Notes under the pieces: generated by a model
What the model was told of the DNA's origin: nothing
What the model saw: only the letters and a program-made list of their open reading frames with translations
Databases searched by the model: none
Source of the DNA: Bradyrhizobiaceae bacterium Ga0074131
GTDB lineage: Bacteria > Pseudomonadota > Alphaproteobacteria > Rhizobiales > Xanthobacteraceae
DNA length: 64,000 bases
Direction of reading: 5' to 3'
Assembly: GCA_001464035.1 (NCBI GenBank)
Contig: LNEC01000006.1
Location: 310,001 to 374,000, forward strand
Translations under genes and position numbers: made by a program
In this document: positions 53,582-63,369 of the stretch, one piece after another
Layout: each line of letters opens with the position of its first letter
How positions within the stretch are numbered: position 1 is the stretch's first letter

Positions 53582-56106
53582 GCGAGGCCCGTCAGCTTTT
53601 CAGGCCGGCTGGCATTGGGGCCGTGCGGAAAATAGTGCGACCCGATGGCATCGGCCAGCGACAGCAGATCCTGCTCCAGCGCGAACAGCGTCTTGGTGTC
53701 GAGGGATGCCGCCTCCGCCGTCGTCAGCGTCGCCTGCAGCGCCACCGCGAGACGCTGCGGCCGCTCGATCAATCCTCCCTCCTTCAGAGTCGGCAGGCTG
53801 GCGATGTGTTCATTTAGCGCCGAAGCCTGAAAAGCAACGGAACGGGGATTGTAGGGGTCGAGCACCACGAGGTCGCGCACCGGCGCCAGCAACGGACCGA
53901 CGAGGTAGCGCGAGCGATAGGTGATCTGGCAGTCGACCAGCGTGAGCAGGATATCGAGATCCTCGCCGCCTGCTTCGTCATATGCGAACTGGCGCGCGAA
54001 TCGAACGGTGTTGATGGCGCGCTCGGCGCGGCGGCCCATTTCGAGAAAGCGCCAGCCGGCGGCGCGATTCATGTTTTCCTGCGCCAGCCCCGCGAAGCTC
54101 GCGAGTTCCTGCAGCGTCAGTTCGGCAGCGATCATCACGCCGTCGTCGTCTTCGACCTCCTGCGCGAGCCGCTCCGACATTTCGGTAATCACCTGCCAGG
54201 CGTCAGGCGACAGTCGCTCACGCAGCGACGTCGCGGTTCGCTGCGCCGATCGCACCAGCGACAAGGCCGAGCCGAACTTTTCCTCGCTCTGCAGCGCCTC
54301 GGCTACCACCTTCGCGGGCTGCGCGCGCGAGGTTTGCGATACCGCACCCCATGTCACCAGCAGCCGCTGCACCCGCTCGAGCGCCGGCAGCACGGTCGGG
54401 GAACCCTTGCCGGCATCACGTTGCATTCCGAGTGCCCGCAACAGGCGCAGCGTCGCCTCGGCGCGCTCAAGATAGCGGCCAAGCCAGAACAGATTGTCGG
54501 CCGCCCGGCTCGGCACCACGCCGGCGATACGCCGGATCCGCACGGTGTCGACCGCCGGCAGCAGAGTGGCGGTCGATACCGCCTTGTCGGACACCACCCA
54601 GACGTCCGCCGCCCGCGCGCCGTCGCCCATCGATACTGCGCGGGCATCGGGCTGATCGGCGATCCGGCAAAAGCCACCCGGCATGAGAGTCCAGCCGTCG
54701 GGCGTCGCGGTCGCGAATACCCGAAGCACGAACGGGCGCGGCGTGATGCGTCCATTGTCCCACACCGGCGTGGTTGACAGCCGGACCAGCTCTTGGCCGA
54801 CATAGTCGATGCCGCGATCGGCGATCGCCGTCTTCAGCCGTTCGCGCTCGCTGGCCGACAATTCGCCCGCGAGCAGCGGTCCTCGGCCGAATCCGGGAAC
54901 GCCCCTGCCATACGCGCCCTCAATGGCAAATTCGTCGAGCCGGGACAGCACTTCCTCGCGCGCGGCCTTCTGCCCGCACCACCAGGTCGCGATATGCGGC
55001 ATCTTCAAGTCTTCGCCCAGGAACCGCCGACTCAAGCTGGGCAAGAACCCCAACAACGCGGGCGCCTCCATCACGCCAGAGCCCGGCATGTTGGCGACCA
55101 CGACGCCGTTCTTTCTAACCACGTCGATCAGGCCGGGCACGCCGAGTTGCGAGGACGCGTCCAGTTCCAGCGGATCGAGCGAATTGGAATCCACCCGGCG
55201 CAGCAGGACGTCGAGCCGCTTCAAACCGGCGACGGTGCGGATGTGAACGCGGTCGCCGCTGACGGCGAGATCGTCGCCCTCGACCAGCAGAAATCCGAGA
55301 TAGCGCGCCAGCGTGGCGTGCTCGAAATAGGTTTCACTGAAGGTACCCGGCGTCAGCAATCCGATGCGCGGCTCGTCACGATCGGCGCTGGCGCGAAGTG
55401 AGTCGCGGAAGGCCTCGAAGAAAGGCGCCACGCGCTCGACGTTCATGGATTTGTAAAGCGAGGTAAAGGCGCGCGAAAGCACCAGCCGGTTTTCCAGCGC
55501 ATAGCCGGCACCGGACGGCGCCTGGGTGCGGTCCCCCAGCACCCACCAGCGCCCGTCGGGCCCGCGCCCGACATCCGCGGCATAGATGCTGAGATAGCGG
55601 CCGCCCGGCGGTTTGACGCCGCACACGGCGCGCAGATATTCGGTACTGCCGGCAACGGCAGCAGCGGGTATCGCGCCCTCGGTGACCAGCCGGCCCTCGC
55701 CGTAGAGGTCGCTCAGCACCAGTTCCAGCAATTGCGCACGCTGAACGATTCCGGCAGTCAACTGCTGCCAGTCGGCCTCGTCGATCAGCAGCGGCAGATG
55801 GCTGAGCGGCCACAGCCGGTCGGCGGTCTCGCCGGGCGCGCGATAGGTGACGCCGGCTTCCCGCAAGTGCCGGTCGGCGGAGCCGAAACGCCGCTGGATA
55901 TCGCTGGGGCTCAGGCTCGCGAAGGCATCAAAGAACCGGGTCCAGACCGCGCGCGGCGCGCCATCCTGACCGATATACTCATCGGGAATTCCGGGCAGCC
56001 GGACATAGTCGCGCGCCCACTGCGCCACGCGCCGATTGTTCGGGCGGACCTTGGTGCCGGCCCTACTGCCTGCCCCACCGCTTTCCTGGCCGTCGTGTCC
56101 CGCCAT
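53578..56106 (-). CDS. Circularly permuted ATP-grasp and alpha-E domain fusion protein
   Basis: The 842-residue protein fuses two COGs often encoded separately. Residues about 40-490 are the circularly permuted type 2 ATP-grasp (YLSIYAADVGRGPDGRWWVLGDRTQAPSGAGYALENRLVLSRAF, IGLLTPGTFSETYFEHATLARYLGFLLVEGDDL, LDPLELDASSQLGVPGLIDVVRKNGVVVANMPGSG). Residues about 520-830 are the alpha-E helical domain (SRAADNLFWLGRYLERAEATLRLLRAL, INTVRFARQF, LDILLTLVDCQITYRSRYL). ATP-grasp members make amide or ester bonds; partners in these clusters are transglutaminase-like proteins, so a peptide ligase/hydrolase pair is suspected. ATG at 56106; overlaps the next gene. Confidence 0.92.
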   Translation of the reverse strand: MAGHDGQESGGAGSRAGTKVRPNNRRVAQWARDYVRLPGIPDEYIGQDGAPRAVWTRFFDAFASLSPSDIQRRFGSADRHLREAGVTYRAPGETADRLWPLSHLPLLIDEADWQQLTAGIVQRAQLLELVLSDLYGEGRLVTEGAIPAAAVAGSTEYLRAVCGVKPPGGRYLSIYAADVGRGPDGRWWVLGDRTQAPSGAGYALENRLVLSRAFTSLYKSMNVERVAPFFEAFRDSLRASADRDEPRIGLLTPGTFSETYFEHATLARYLGFLLVEGDDLAVSGDRVHIRTVAGLKRLDVLLRRVDSNSLDPLELDASSQLGVPGLIDVVRKNGVVVANMPGSGVMEAPALLGFLPSLSRRFLGEDLKMPHIATWWCGQKAAREEVLSRLDEFAIEGAYGRGVPGFGRGPLLAGELSASERERLKTAIADRGIDYVGQELVRLSTTPVWDNGRITPRPFVLRVFATATPDGWTLMPGGFCRIADQPDARAVSMGDGARAADVWVVSDKAVSTATLLPAVDTVRIRRIAGVVPSRAADNLFWLGRYLERAEATLRLLRALGMQRDAGKGSPTVLPALERVQRLLVTWGAVSQTSRAQPAKVVAEALQSEEKFGSALSLVRSAQRTATSLRERLSPDAWQVITEMSERLAQEVEDDDGVMIAAELTLQELASFAGLAQENMNRAAGWRFLEMGRRAERAINTVRFARQFAYDEAGGEDLDILLTLVDCQITYRSRYLVGPLLAPVRDLVVLDPYNPRSVAFQASALNEHIASLPTLKEGGLIERPQRLAVALQATLTTAEAASLDTKTLFALEQDLLSLADAIGSHYFPHGPNASRPEKLTGLA

Positions 56107-56134
56107 CCCCGACTCTCTCGCCTGAAGACCATTC

Positions 56135-58450
56135 TCAATGGAGCAGCGGCGTCCTCAAGTCGAGGGTCAAAGGGAACTCAAATGTGCGTTCTTCGCGGGG
56201 CGGGTCGATCTTGCCGGGGGTATGGCCATGGTCCTGGAACCGGGTGAGCCGGCGCGCCTCGGCCTCGTAGGAATTGACCGGTTTGGTTTCGTAACTGCGG
56301 CCGCCCGGGTGGACGACGTGGTAGACGCAGCCGCCCAGCGAGCGACCGTTCCAGGTATCGATCAGGTCGAAGGTCAGCGGCGCGTGCACCGGGATGGTCG
56401 GGTGCAGCCCCGACGCCGGCTGCCAGGCTTTGAAGCGGACGCCCGCGACTGCCTCACTGGCCCGGCCGGTTTCGGTCATCGGCATCCGCCGGCCATTGCA
56501 GGTAACGACGTGGCGGCCCTCGACAAAGCCTGTTGCCTTGACCTGCAGGCGCTCCACCGATGAATCGACGTAGCGGACGGTGCCGCCGGCCGAGCCCTCC
56601 TCGCCGAGAACGTGCCAGGGCTCCAGCGCTTGCCGCACTTCGAGTGCTACGCCGCCATGATGGACCCGGCCGAACACGGGAAAACGAAACTCGAGCTGGG
56701 CCGCATACCAGTCCGGCGAAAAATCGTAGCCCGATTGGTTCAGTTCGGAGAGCACGCCGAGAAAATCTTCCCAGAGGAAATGCGGCAGCATGAAGCGGTC
56801 GTGCAGTGTGGTGCCCCATCGCACGAACTTGCCTTGCTGCGGCTCCCGCCAGAGTTTGGCGATCAGGGCCCGGATCAGCAATTGCTGCGCCAGCGACATG
56901 CGCGGATCGGGCGGCATTTCGAGGGCGCGGAATTCGACCAGCCCGAGCCGGCCGGTGGTACCGTCGGGCGAATATAGCTTGTCGATGCAGATTTCGGCGC
57001 GGTGGGTATTGCCTGTTATATCGACCAGGATGTGCCGGAACAGGCGGTCGACCAGCCACAGCGGCGCCGGGATACCCGGCGGCGGCACGTGGGCCAGCGC
57101 AATCTCCAACTCGTAAAGCCCGTCATGGCGGGCCTCGTCGATGCGCGGCGCCTGGCTGGTCGGCCCGATGAACATGCCGGAGAATAAATAGGACAGGCAG
57201 GGATGCCGCTGCCAGTACAGCACGAGGCTCTTCAGCAAATCCGGTCGGCGCAGGAACGGCGAGTCCGCGGGCGTACTGCCGCCGACCACCACATGATTGC
57301 CGCCGCCGGTGCCGGTGTGGCGGCCGTCAACGAGGTACTTGTTGGCGCCGAGCCGGGTCTGCGCGGCATCTTCGTAAAGACCGAAGGTGATATCGACAGC
57401 CTCGCGCCAGTTCTGCGCCGGCTGGATGTTGATTTCGATCACGCCGGGATCGGGCGTCACCTTGATAACTTCAACCCGCGGGTCGAACGGCGGCGGATAG
57501 CCCTCGACATGGACCTGCATCTGCATTTCTTGCGCGGTCGCCTCCACCGCCGTCACCAGTTCGAGATAGTCTTCCAGTTTCTCCACCGGCGGCATGAAGG
57601 CGCACAATATGCCGTCGCGGATCTCGATCGACATCGCGGTGCGCACGCCACCGCCCTTGAGCTGCTGCTCCTGCACCTCCTGATGCGGCGCAGCCTCGGC
57701 CGGCGCCGCCCCGTCATAGACCGGCAGTTCTCCACGCGGCTCCAGCGGATCCCGCTCCACGGTGTAGGGATAGTCCTCGGCGGGGATATGCGGCAACGAG
57801 GCGATCGGCAGCCGCAACCCCAAGGGCGAATCGCCCGGAGTCAGGAACAAATTGCCGCGCCGCAGTTTCCAGCGCTCGCTCTTCCAGCGTGAGGACGATT
57901 TGCTGGCATCGGTATTCCAGCGCTGGATCGGCAGCACGAAACCCCTGGGAACGTTCAACCCCTGATCGAACACCCGCGCCATGCGCGCGCGCTCTTCCGG
58001 ATCGGACAGCTTGGAATCCGAGGGATCGACATTGGGCGGCAGCCCGGCTTCCTTCTGCAGCCAATGCGAAGGGTCCTCGAACGCCGGCAAGACAAATTCG
58101 GAATCAACACCGAGTTTTTCGGCGGTGGCTTCGGCGAAGCGCTCGGCGTCTGCGATACTGGCTTTACGCGGCTTCTCGATGGTGGCGATCAGGTCCGAGT
58201 TCTTCCAGATCGGCACGCCGTCCTTGCGCCAGTACAGTCCGAACGCCCAGCGCGGCAGGCTTTCGCCGGGATACCATTTGCCCTGCCCGTAGTGCAGCAA
58301 GCCGCCCGGCGCGAAGCGCATGCGCAATTTGCGGATCAGATCGTCGGCGAGGCCCCGCTTGGTCGGACCGACCGCGGCGATGTTCCACTCCGGCGATTCC
58401 AGATCGTCGACCGAGACAAAGGTCGGCTCGCCCTGCTTTGAGATCGACAT
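56135..58450 (-). CDS. DUF2126 protein, C-terminal part of a frameshifted transglutaminase-DUF2126 gene
   Basis: This 771-residue frame starts [78 protein letters not shown] and runs through the whole DUF2126 region, including [52 protein letters not shown] and [26 protein letters not shown]. In relatives as I know them this follows the transglutaminase domain in one chain of about 1100 residues. Here the join is out of frame by one base near 58430. The local ATG at 58450 could restart translation, so the part may still be made. It is 28 bases before the ATP-grasp gene. Confidence 0.82.
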   Translation of the reverse strand: MSISKQGEPTFVSVDDLESPEWNIAAVGPTKRGLADDLIRKLRMRFAPGGLLHYGQGKWYPGESLPRWAFGLYWRKDGVPIWKNSDLIATIEKPRKASIADAERFAEATAEKLGVDSEFVLPAFEDPSHWLQKEAGLPPNVDPSDSKLSDPEERARMARVFDQGLNVPRGFVLPIQRWNTDASKSSSRWKSERWKLRRGNLFLTPGDSPLGLRLPIASLPHIPAEDYPYTVERDPLEPRGELPVYDGAAPAEAAPHQEVQEQQLKGGGVRTAMSIEIRDGILCAFMPPVEKLEDYLELVTAVEATAQEMQMQVHVEGYPPPFDPRVEVIKVTPDPGVIEINIQPAQNWREAVDITFGLYEDAAQTRLGANKYLVDGRHTGTGGGNHVVVGGSTPADSPFLRRPDLLKSLVLYWQRHPCLSYLFSGMFIGPTSQAPRIDEARHDGLYELEIALAHVPPPGIPAPLWLVDRLFRHILVDITGNTHRAEICIDKLYSPDGTTGRLGLVEFRALEMPPDPRMSLAQQLLIRALIAKLWREPQQGKFVRWGTTLHDRFMLPHFLWEDFLGVLSELNQSGYDFSPDWYAAQLEFRFPVFGRVHHGGVALEVRQALEPWHVLGEEGSAGGTVRYVDSSVERLQVKATGFVEGRHVVTCNGRRMPMTETGRASEAVAGVRFKAWQPASGLHPTIPVHAPLTFDLIDTWNGRSLGGCVYHVVHPGGRSYETKPVNSYEAEARRLTRFQDHGHTPGKIDPPREERTFEFPLTLDLRTPLLH

Positions 58451-59399
58451 CGACCTGTTCGCCGAGCCGGTCGAGCCGCGTCCAGGACTCGTCCGAGAAC
58501 GGCCGGGTGATGCGCGGCGCTTCGCGGATCCGCTTGACGCTCATCTCGAAGCCGAATTCGACGTTGGCAAATCCGACCGCGCCCGAGATCGGCGCCGCCG
58601 AACGGTAATGCGGCGTGGCGGCGACGGGGATGTGCCCCTCGCCGGTCAGCATGCCCGAGGTGACATCGAACCCGATCCACCCCGCGCCCGGAAGATAGAC
58701 CTCGGCCCAGGCGTGCAAATCCGTAAAATCGCTCTCGACCTCGCGCGGCCCCTCGACCGGATCGATGTCGGGGCGCAGCTGAATGAGATAGCCCGACACG
58801 AAGCGCGCGGCGAGCCCGAGATGGCGTAGCGTCTGAATCAGCAGCCACGCGGAATCGCGGCACGATCCCGCGCCCGATTCCAGCGTCTGCTCCGGGGTCT
58901 GGATGCCCGGCTCCATCCGGATGATGTAGCGGACCTGATCACGTAGCTTGGCATTGAGATCGACCAGGAAATTGACCGTGCTCGGCGCCTCGCGCGGAAT
59001 GCTCGCGAGGTACTTTGCAAATAGCGGTCCGGGTTCCATGGTCGCAAGATAGGGAGCAAGCTCGGTCTTGAGATCGTCGGTATAGGCAAACGGAAAACTG
59101 TCGGCATAGGGCTCGACGAAGAAGTCGAACGGGTTGATCACGGTCATCTGCGCCGTGAAATCGACCTCGATCTTGAACTCGCTGGCTTTCTCCGGGAATA
59201 CGAAGCGGGCCAGCCAGTTGCCTTGCGGGTCCTGCTGCCAGTTCACGAAATGATTTGAAGGCGTGACCTTGAGCGAATAGCTCAGGATCGGCGTGCGGGT
59301 ATGCGGCGCCGGGCGCAGGCGGATGGTTTGCGGGCCGAGGTCGATCGGTCGGTCGTATTTGTAGTGCGTGACGTGATGTAGTGCGACGAAGATCGACAA
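58164..59399 (-). CDS. Transglutaminase domain, N-terminal part of the same frameshifted gene
   Basis: The first ~323 residues are a bacterial transglutaminase N-domain plus core: [97 protein letters not shown] (catalytic cysteine in GSCRDS), [23 protein letters not shown] (histidine, aspartate), to [22 protein letters not shown]. After that the frame turns into arginine-rich nonsense to 58164, which is the shadow of the DUF2126 frame. The start is TTG at 59399, which matches the family N-terminus ([12 protein letters not shown]). The gene is interpreted as broken or split. Confidence 0.8.
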   Translation of the reverse strand: MSIFVALHHVTHYKYDRPIDLGPQTIRLRPAPHTRTPILSYSLKVTPSNHFVNWQQDPQGNWLARFVFPEKASEFKIEVDFTAQMTVINPFDFFVEPYADSFPFAYTDDLKTELAPYLATMEPGPLFAKYLASIPREAPSTVNFLVDLNAKLRDQVRYIIRMEPGIQTPEQTLESGAGSCRDSAWLLIQTLRHLGLAARFVSGYLIQLRPDIDPVEGPREVESDFTDLHAWAEVYLPGAGWIGFDVTSGMLTGEGHIPVAATPHYRSAAPISGAVGFANVEFGFEMSVKRIREAPRITRPFSDESWTRLDRLGEQVDVDLKAGRADLCLGRRSGIAGVEHRRGRSDQAGPRRRSDPQIAHALRAGRLAALRAGQMVSRRKPAALGVRTVLAQGRRADLEELGPDRHHREAA

Positions 59400-59560
59400 A
59401 GTCTGTGTGCTCCAGCAGCTCCCTTAAGCAGAACACCGGTTCCGGCATGGATCAAGCACTAACAAGGGGCGACGATTGCCCAGGGAGCGGGCGAAGGAGA
59501 ATAGGGCGTAGCGAACATCGAACAGTTCCATTCGCCGCTCCCGATGGGCTGTTCGCTCAC

Positions 59561-61084
59561 CTACATTGTCGCCCCGAGGACCCAGGGCGCGAACTCCGCG
59601 CCGCCGAAATCAAAGCTCTCGCTCTTGGTCGGCTGGCCGGAAGCGGTTTTCAGCATGAGGTCAAAGATGCGCTGGCCACATTGCTGCACCGTTTCCTCGC
59701 CGTCGAGGATGGTGCCGCAATTGACGTCCATGTCGTCTTCCATGCGATTGAACATCGCCGAGTTGGTGGCGAGCTTGATCGAGGGTGCGGGCTTGCAGCC
59801 GAAAACACTGCCCCGGCCGGTGGTGAAGCAGACGAGGTTGGCGCCACCGGCGACCTGCCCGGTCGCCGCGACCGGGTCGTAACCGGGCGTGTCCATGAAG
59901 ACAAAACCCTTTTTTGTCACCTCTTCGGCGTAGTTCACGACATCAACCAGATTGGTGCTGCCGGCCTTGGCCATCGCGCCGAGCGATTTTTCCAGGATGG
60001 TGGTGAGGCCGCCGGCCTTGTTGCCGGGGCTGGGATTGGCGTTCATCTCGGCGCCCTCACGCTCGGTATATTCCTCCCACCAGCGCATCAGCGCCACCAG
60101 CTTTTCGCCGACCTCGCGGCTGACCGCGCGGCGGGTCAAGAGATGTTCGGCGCCGTAGGTCTCCGGGGTCTCCGATAAAATGACCGTGCCGCCGTGACGA
60201 ACCAGCAGGTCGCTCGCCGCCCCCAGCGCCGGATTGGCCGAGACGCCGGAATAGCCGTCGGAGCCGCCGCATTGCAGCGCCACCGTCAACTCGCTGGCTG
60301 CGACCTTCTCGCGCCTGACATTGTTGGCGTCGACCAACGCCTCGCGCACGAAGGCTGCGCCGGCCTCCACGGTCTTGCGGGTGCCGCCGACTTCCTGGAT
60401 GTCCATTGCGCGCAAGCGGCCCGCTAGTTTCTGCTCCTGCATCAGCCCGCCGATCTGATTCACCTCGCAACCCAGGCCCAGCACGATCACGGCGGAGAAA
60501 TTCGCGTGCCGCGCATAGCCGCCGAGAGTGCGCCGGAGCAGACGCAGCGGCTCGTCCTGGGTCATGCCACAGCCGGTCTTGTGGGTCAGCGCCACCACTC
60601 CGTCGACATTTGGGAAATCGGCCAGCGGATTGTGGCCGGTGAACGGGTTCCTCTTGAAGATATCGGCGACCATGCCCGCGACATGCGCGCTGCAGTTCAC
60701 CGAGGTGAGAATGCCGATGTAGTTGCGGGTCGCGACGCGGCCGTCGGGACGGCGGATGCCGTCGAAGGTGGCTGGCAGATCGAAATTGGGCGTCGGCGTG
60801 ACGTCGACGCCATAGGCATAGTCCTTGGCAAAGTCGCCCATGCCGCAATTCTGGGTGTGGACATGCTGGCCCGGCGCGATCGGGATGGTCGCAAAGCCGA
60901 TGATCTGGCCGTAGCGGCGGATCGGCTCGCCCACCGCGATCGGCCGGATCGCTACCTTGTGGCCCGCGGGAATCCGCTCCACCGTGCTGATCCCCTGGGC
61001 CACCACCATGCCGGGCGGCAGGCTTGAGCGCGCGATCAGCACGCCATCATCGGGATGCAGGCGGATGACGGGTGCTGCGGTCAT
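59561..61084 (-). CDS. UxaA family hydrolase (altronate/galactarate dehydratase-like)
   Basis: The 507-residue protein has an N-terminal SAF domain (VIRLHPDDGVLIARSSLPPGM) and the UxaA/GarD body: QNCGMGDFAKDYAYG, GIRRPDGRVATRNYIGILTSVNCSAHVA, ALTHKTGCGMTQDEPLRLLRRTLGGYARHANFSAVIVLGLGCEVNQI, ALQCGGSDGYSGVSANPALGAASDLLVRHGGTVILSETPETYGAEHLLTRRAV and FTTGRGSVFGCKPAPSIKLATN. The cysteines bind iron. The family dehydrates sugar acids such as altronate and galactarate. It ends the set with the aldolase and Ldh-family dehydrogenase, so a hydroxy-acid or sugar-acid route is likely. Confidence 0.92.
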   Translation of the reverse strand: MTAAPVIRLHPDDGVLIARSSLPPGMVVAQGISTVERIPAGHKVAIRPIAVGEPIRRYGQIIGFATIPIAPGQHVHTQNCGMGDFAKDYAYGVDVTPTPNFDLPATFDGIRRPDGRVATRNYIGILTSVNCSAHVAGMVADIFKRNPFTGHNPLADFPNVDGVVALTHKTGCGMTQDEPLRLLRRTLGGYARHANFSAVIVLGLGCEVNQIGGLMQEQKLAGRLRAMDIQEVGGTRKTVEAGAAFVREALVDANNVRREKVAASELTVALQCGGSDGYSGVSANPALGAASDLLVRHGGTVILSETPETYGAEHLLTRRAVSREVGEKLVALMRWWEEYTEREGAEMNANPSPGNKAGGLTTILEKSLGAMAKAGSTNLVDVVNYAEEVTKKGFVFMDTPGYDPVAATGQVAGGANLVCFTTGRGSVFGCKPAPSIKLATNSAMFNRMEDDMDVNCGTILDGEETVQQCGQRIFDLMLKTASGQPTKSESFDFGGAEFAPWVLGATM

Positions 61085-61110
61085 GGGATGTCTCCTTGAA
61101 AGGTATTGTG

Positions 61111-61232
61111 CCCCGGACGCAGTGCAGCGCGCAAGCGGCGCGCTGCCGATCCGGGGCCCATGAGTATCGGTACACTGCTATGGGTCCCGGCTCTGCGGTG
61201 CACCGCTGAAGAAGCGCTGCACCGCGTCCGGG
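61111..61232. repeat. Long imperfect palindromic repeat element of Bradyrhizobium type
   Basis: The arms cccggacgcagtgcagcgc (from 61112) and gcgctgcaccgcgtccggg (61214-61232) are inverted copies with one mismatch. Inner pairs gatccggggccca and tgggtcccggctc continue the pairing, with a loop near 61162-61180. Similar 'ccggacgc...gcgtccgg' palindromes are common between genes in Bradyrhizobium. It fills most of the gap between the aldolase stop (61243) and the UxaA gene start (61084), where it could form a strong RNA hairpin. Confidence 0.7.
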
Positions 61233-61242
61233 ACACGGATCC

Positions 61243-62022
61243 TTAAGCCTTGCCGCCGGAATCCTTGCGGGTCTGGTTCACCTGCATCTTTGCGTAGGTC
61301 GCCATCAGGCCGCTTTCGTTCGACAGCGTCACCAGCTTGAAGCCCATGTTGATGGCGCGCGCAGCACCCTCGGCGCCGGAGCAGTGGATGCCGGGATAGA
61401 GGTTGCGCTTGCCGCATTCCTTGATGATCTTCTCGTAGATCTTGAGAATTTCCGGCTCGTCGCGGTCGAGTTTCGGCACCAGCCCGTAGGAGAAGCCGAG
61501 ATCGGAGGGCCCTATATAGACGCCGTCGATGCCCTCGACATCGAGGATCGATTCCATGTTCTCGACCGCGGTCTTGGTCTCCATCATCGGCAGCAGCACG
61601 ATCTCGTCATTGGCGGTCTGCTGATAGGTGCCGGCGGAGCCGTACATGCCGGAACGGATCGGGCCGTTGGAGCGGGTGCCCTTCGGCGGATATTTCGAGT
61701 ACTGGACCAGGGCTTCAGCTTCCTGCCTGGTGTTGATCATCGGGCAGATCACGCCATAGGCGCCGCCGTCGAGCACCTTGCCGATGATGCCCGGTTCGTT
61801 CCAGGGAACGCGGACCATTGGCGTCACCGGATGGCCGTTCATGGCCTGGAAACACTGCACCATCGACTGGTAGTCCTGCACGCCGTGCTGCATGTCGACG
61901 GTGACGCTGTCGAAGCCGCATTGCGCGATCACCTCGGCGGAGAAGCCCGACGGAATCGCCAGCCAGGCGTTGACCACGGCCTTGCCCGAGGCCCAGACTT
62001 TCTTGACGTTATTGGTTGCCAT
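61243..62022 (-). CDS. HpcH/HpaI aldolase family protein
   Basis: The 259-residue class II metal aldolase fits the HpaI/GarL family: VVNAWLAIPSGFSAEVIAQCGFDSVTVDMQHGVQDYQSMVQCFQAMNGHPVTPMVRVPWNEPGIIGKVLDGGAYGVICPMINTRQEAEALV, then LLPMMETKTAVENMESILDVEGIDGVYIGPSDLGFSYG. The metal ligands are the glutamate in METKTA and the aspartate in GPSDLG; the DMQHG motif holds the usual catalytic histidine. It splits 4-hydroxy-2-oxo acids to pyruvate and an aldehyde. ATG at 62022 (MATNNVKKVW) has a gaagga ribosome site. Confidence 0.92.
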   Translation of the reverse strand: MATNNVKKVWASGKAVVNAWLAIPSGFSAEVIAQCGFDSVTVDMQHGVQDYQSMVQCFQAMNGHPVTPMVRVPWNEPGIIGKVLDGGAYGVICPMINTRQEAEALVQYSKYPPKGTRSNGPIRSGMYGSAGTYQQTANDEIVLLPMMETKTAVENMESILDVEGIDGVYIGPSDLGFSYGLVPKLDRDEPEILKIYEKIIKECGKRNLYPGIHCSGAEGAARAINMGFKLVTLSNESGLMATYAKMQVNQTRKDSGGKA

Positions 62023-62074
62023 TGATCGCGCTTCCTTCTGTGATCGTTGCAATCGGTTTGAAACTCACTGCCGC

Positions 62075-63160
62075 CTAGCTGGCGGCCTTCTGGATGCTGA
62101 CTTCGCTGACGCCGACCTCGCGGGCGGTATTGACGATCGCTGCCCAGGTATCGTCCGGCAGGGGCACCCCGTTTGCGGTGCGGTCGGCGCGCATTTTCCG
62201 CTCGGTATCGCCCGGGATCAGCACGGAATCGACGCCAGCCACCGGCTTGGTAGCCCGGATGAAGTCGCTGTAGCGCGAGATTTCGCCGTCGAAAAAATTG
62301 CCGGTGTCGATCACCTTCGGGTCGATATAGAACGCCAGCATGCCGTTGGCGAAGCGCCGGTCTCCCGAAGTAGCACCCGTACCCGTCAGCGCGCCGCCGA
62401 GCAATTCGCAGATGAAGGCGAGGCCCGAGCCCTTGTGCTCGCCGAACGCGCGGATCGCGCCTGATCCCTTGGTGTGGTCGCGCGGTCCATCCGCGCTGTG
62501 CGGCCCGTACAGCACCGCCGGATCCTCGCTCAAGGTGCCGTCGGCATCGATCAGCGCGCCCTTCGGCAATTTCTTGCCGCCGCGGCTGGCGACCAGCACC
62601 TTGCCTTCGGCGACGATCGAGGTGGCGAAATCGAGCACGATCGGATCCTGTCCAACGCGCGGGATGCCGACGCAATAGGGCGCGGTCGACAGCCGCTTCT
62701 CGACGCCGCCATAGGGCGCCACCAGCAGCGAGCCAGCGGCATTGACGAAGTGGATAGAGACCAGCCCTTCGGCTGCCGCCATTTCCGCCCAGTCGCCGAC
62801 CCGGCCGATGTGCCCGGCATTGCGCAGCGCCACCGCGGACAACCCCGCTTTCTTGCATTTCTCGATGCCGATCCGCACCGCCTGCGGCGTGACGGTTTGT
62901 CCGTAACCGAACTTGCCGTCGACCACCGCCAGCGACGGCGTGTCGATGACGACCTCGGCGGTCTGGTTAGGCACTACAGAGCCCATCTTCTTCCAGCGGA
63001 TATAGACCGGCACCCGGATCACGCCGTGGCTGTCGTGCCCGGTGAGGTTGGCCGTCGTCAGGTAGGTCGCGATGCGTCTGGCTTCTGCGGGCGAGGATTC
63101 TGAATGGGCGAAAACTTCGGCAACGAAGTTGATGAGGTTCTGAACTTGTATGGTGACCAT
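62075..63160 (-). CDS. Ldh family (malate/L-lactate/ureidoglycolate-type) NAD(P) oxidoreductase
   Basis: A 361-residue protein of the type-2 malate/L-lactate dehydrogenase family: NLTGHDSHGVIRVPVYIRWKKMG with the catalytic histidine in DSHG, SAVALRNAGHIGRVGDWAEMAAAEGLVSIHFVNAAGS, LDFATSIVAEGKVLVA, and IRAFGEHKGSGLAFICELLGGALTG. It reduces 2-oxo acids or oxidises 2-hydroxy acids with NAD(P). The ATG at 63160 (MVTIQVQNLINFVAEVF) is chosen; longer upstream frame lacks a ribosome site. Next gene downstream is the aldolase, 52 bases on. Confidence 0.92.
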   Translation of the reverse strand: MVTIQVQNLINFVAEVFAHSESSPAEARRIATYLTTANLTGHDSHGVIRVPVYIRWKKMGSVVPNQTAEVVIDTPSLAVVDGKFGYGQTVTPQAVRIGIEKCKKAGLSAVALRNAGHIGRVGDWAEMAAAEGLVSIHFVNAAGSLLVAPYGGVEKRLSTAPYCVGIPRVGQDPIVLDFATSIVAEGKVLVASRGGKKLPKGALIDADGTLSEDPAVLYGPHSADGPRDHTKGSGAIRAFGEHKGSGLAFICELLGGALTGTGATSGDRRFANGMLAFYIDPKVIDTGNFFDGEISRYSDFIRATKPVAGVDSVLIPGDTERKMRADRTANGVPLPDDTWAAIVNTAREVGVSEVSIQKAAS

Positions 63161-63369
63161 GTGCGGATTTTCACCCTGTCCTTGGTTCGGCGCCGGCCGC
63201 ATCGTCAGCGGCGACCCCTGCTCCCGCGCCGGTTTTCATGACCAGCTTGGCTGCCACTTTGAGCGAAAAATCGCGGGCGTGTCTATGGCTTCCACCGTCT
63301 TCGGACCGCGATTGCGTTGATTTGCCCAGCCGCTATGCATCGGGCCGGTAGCATCATGCAAATTTGCGC

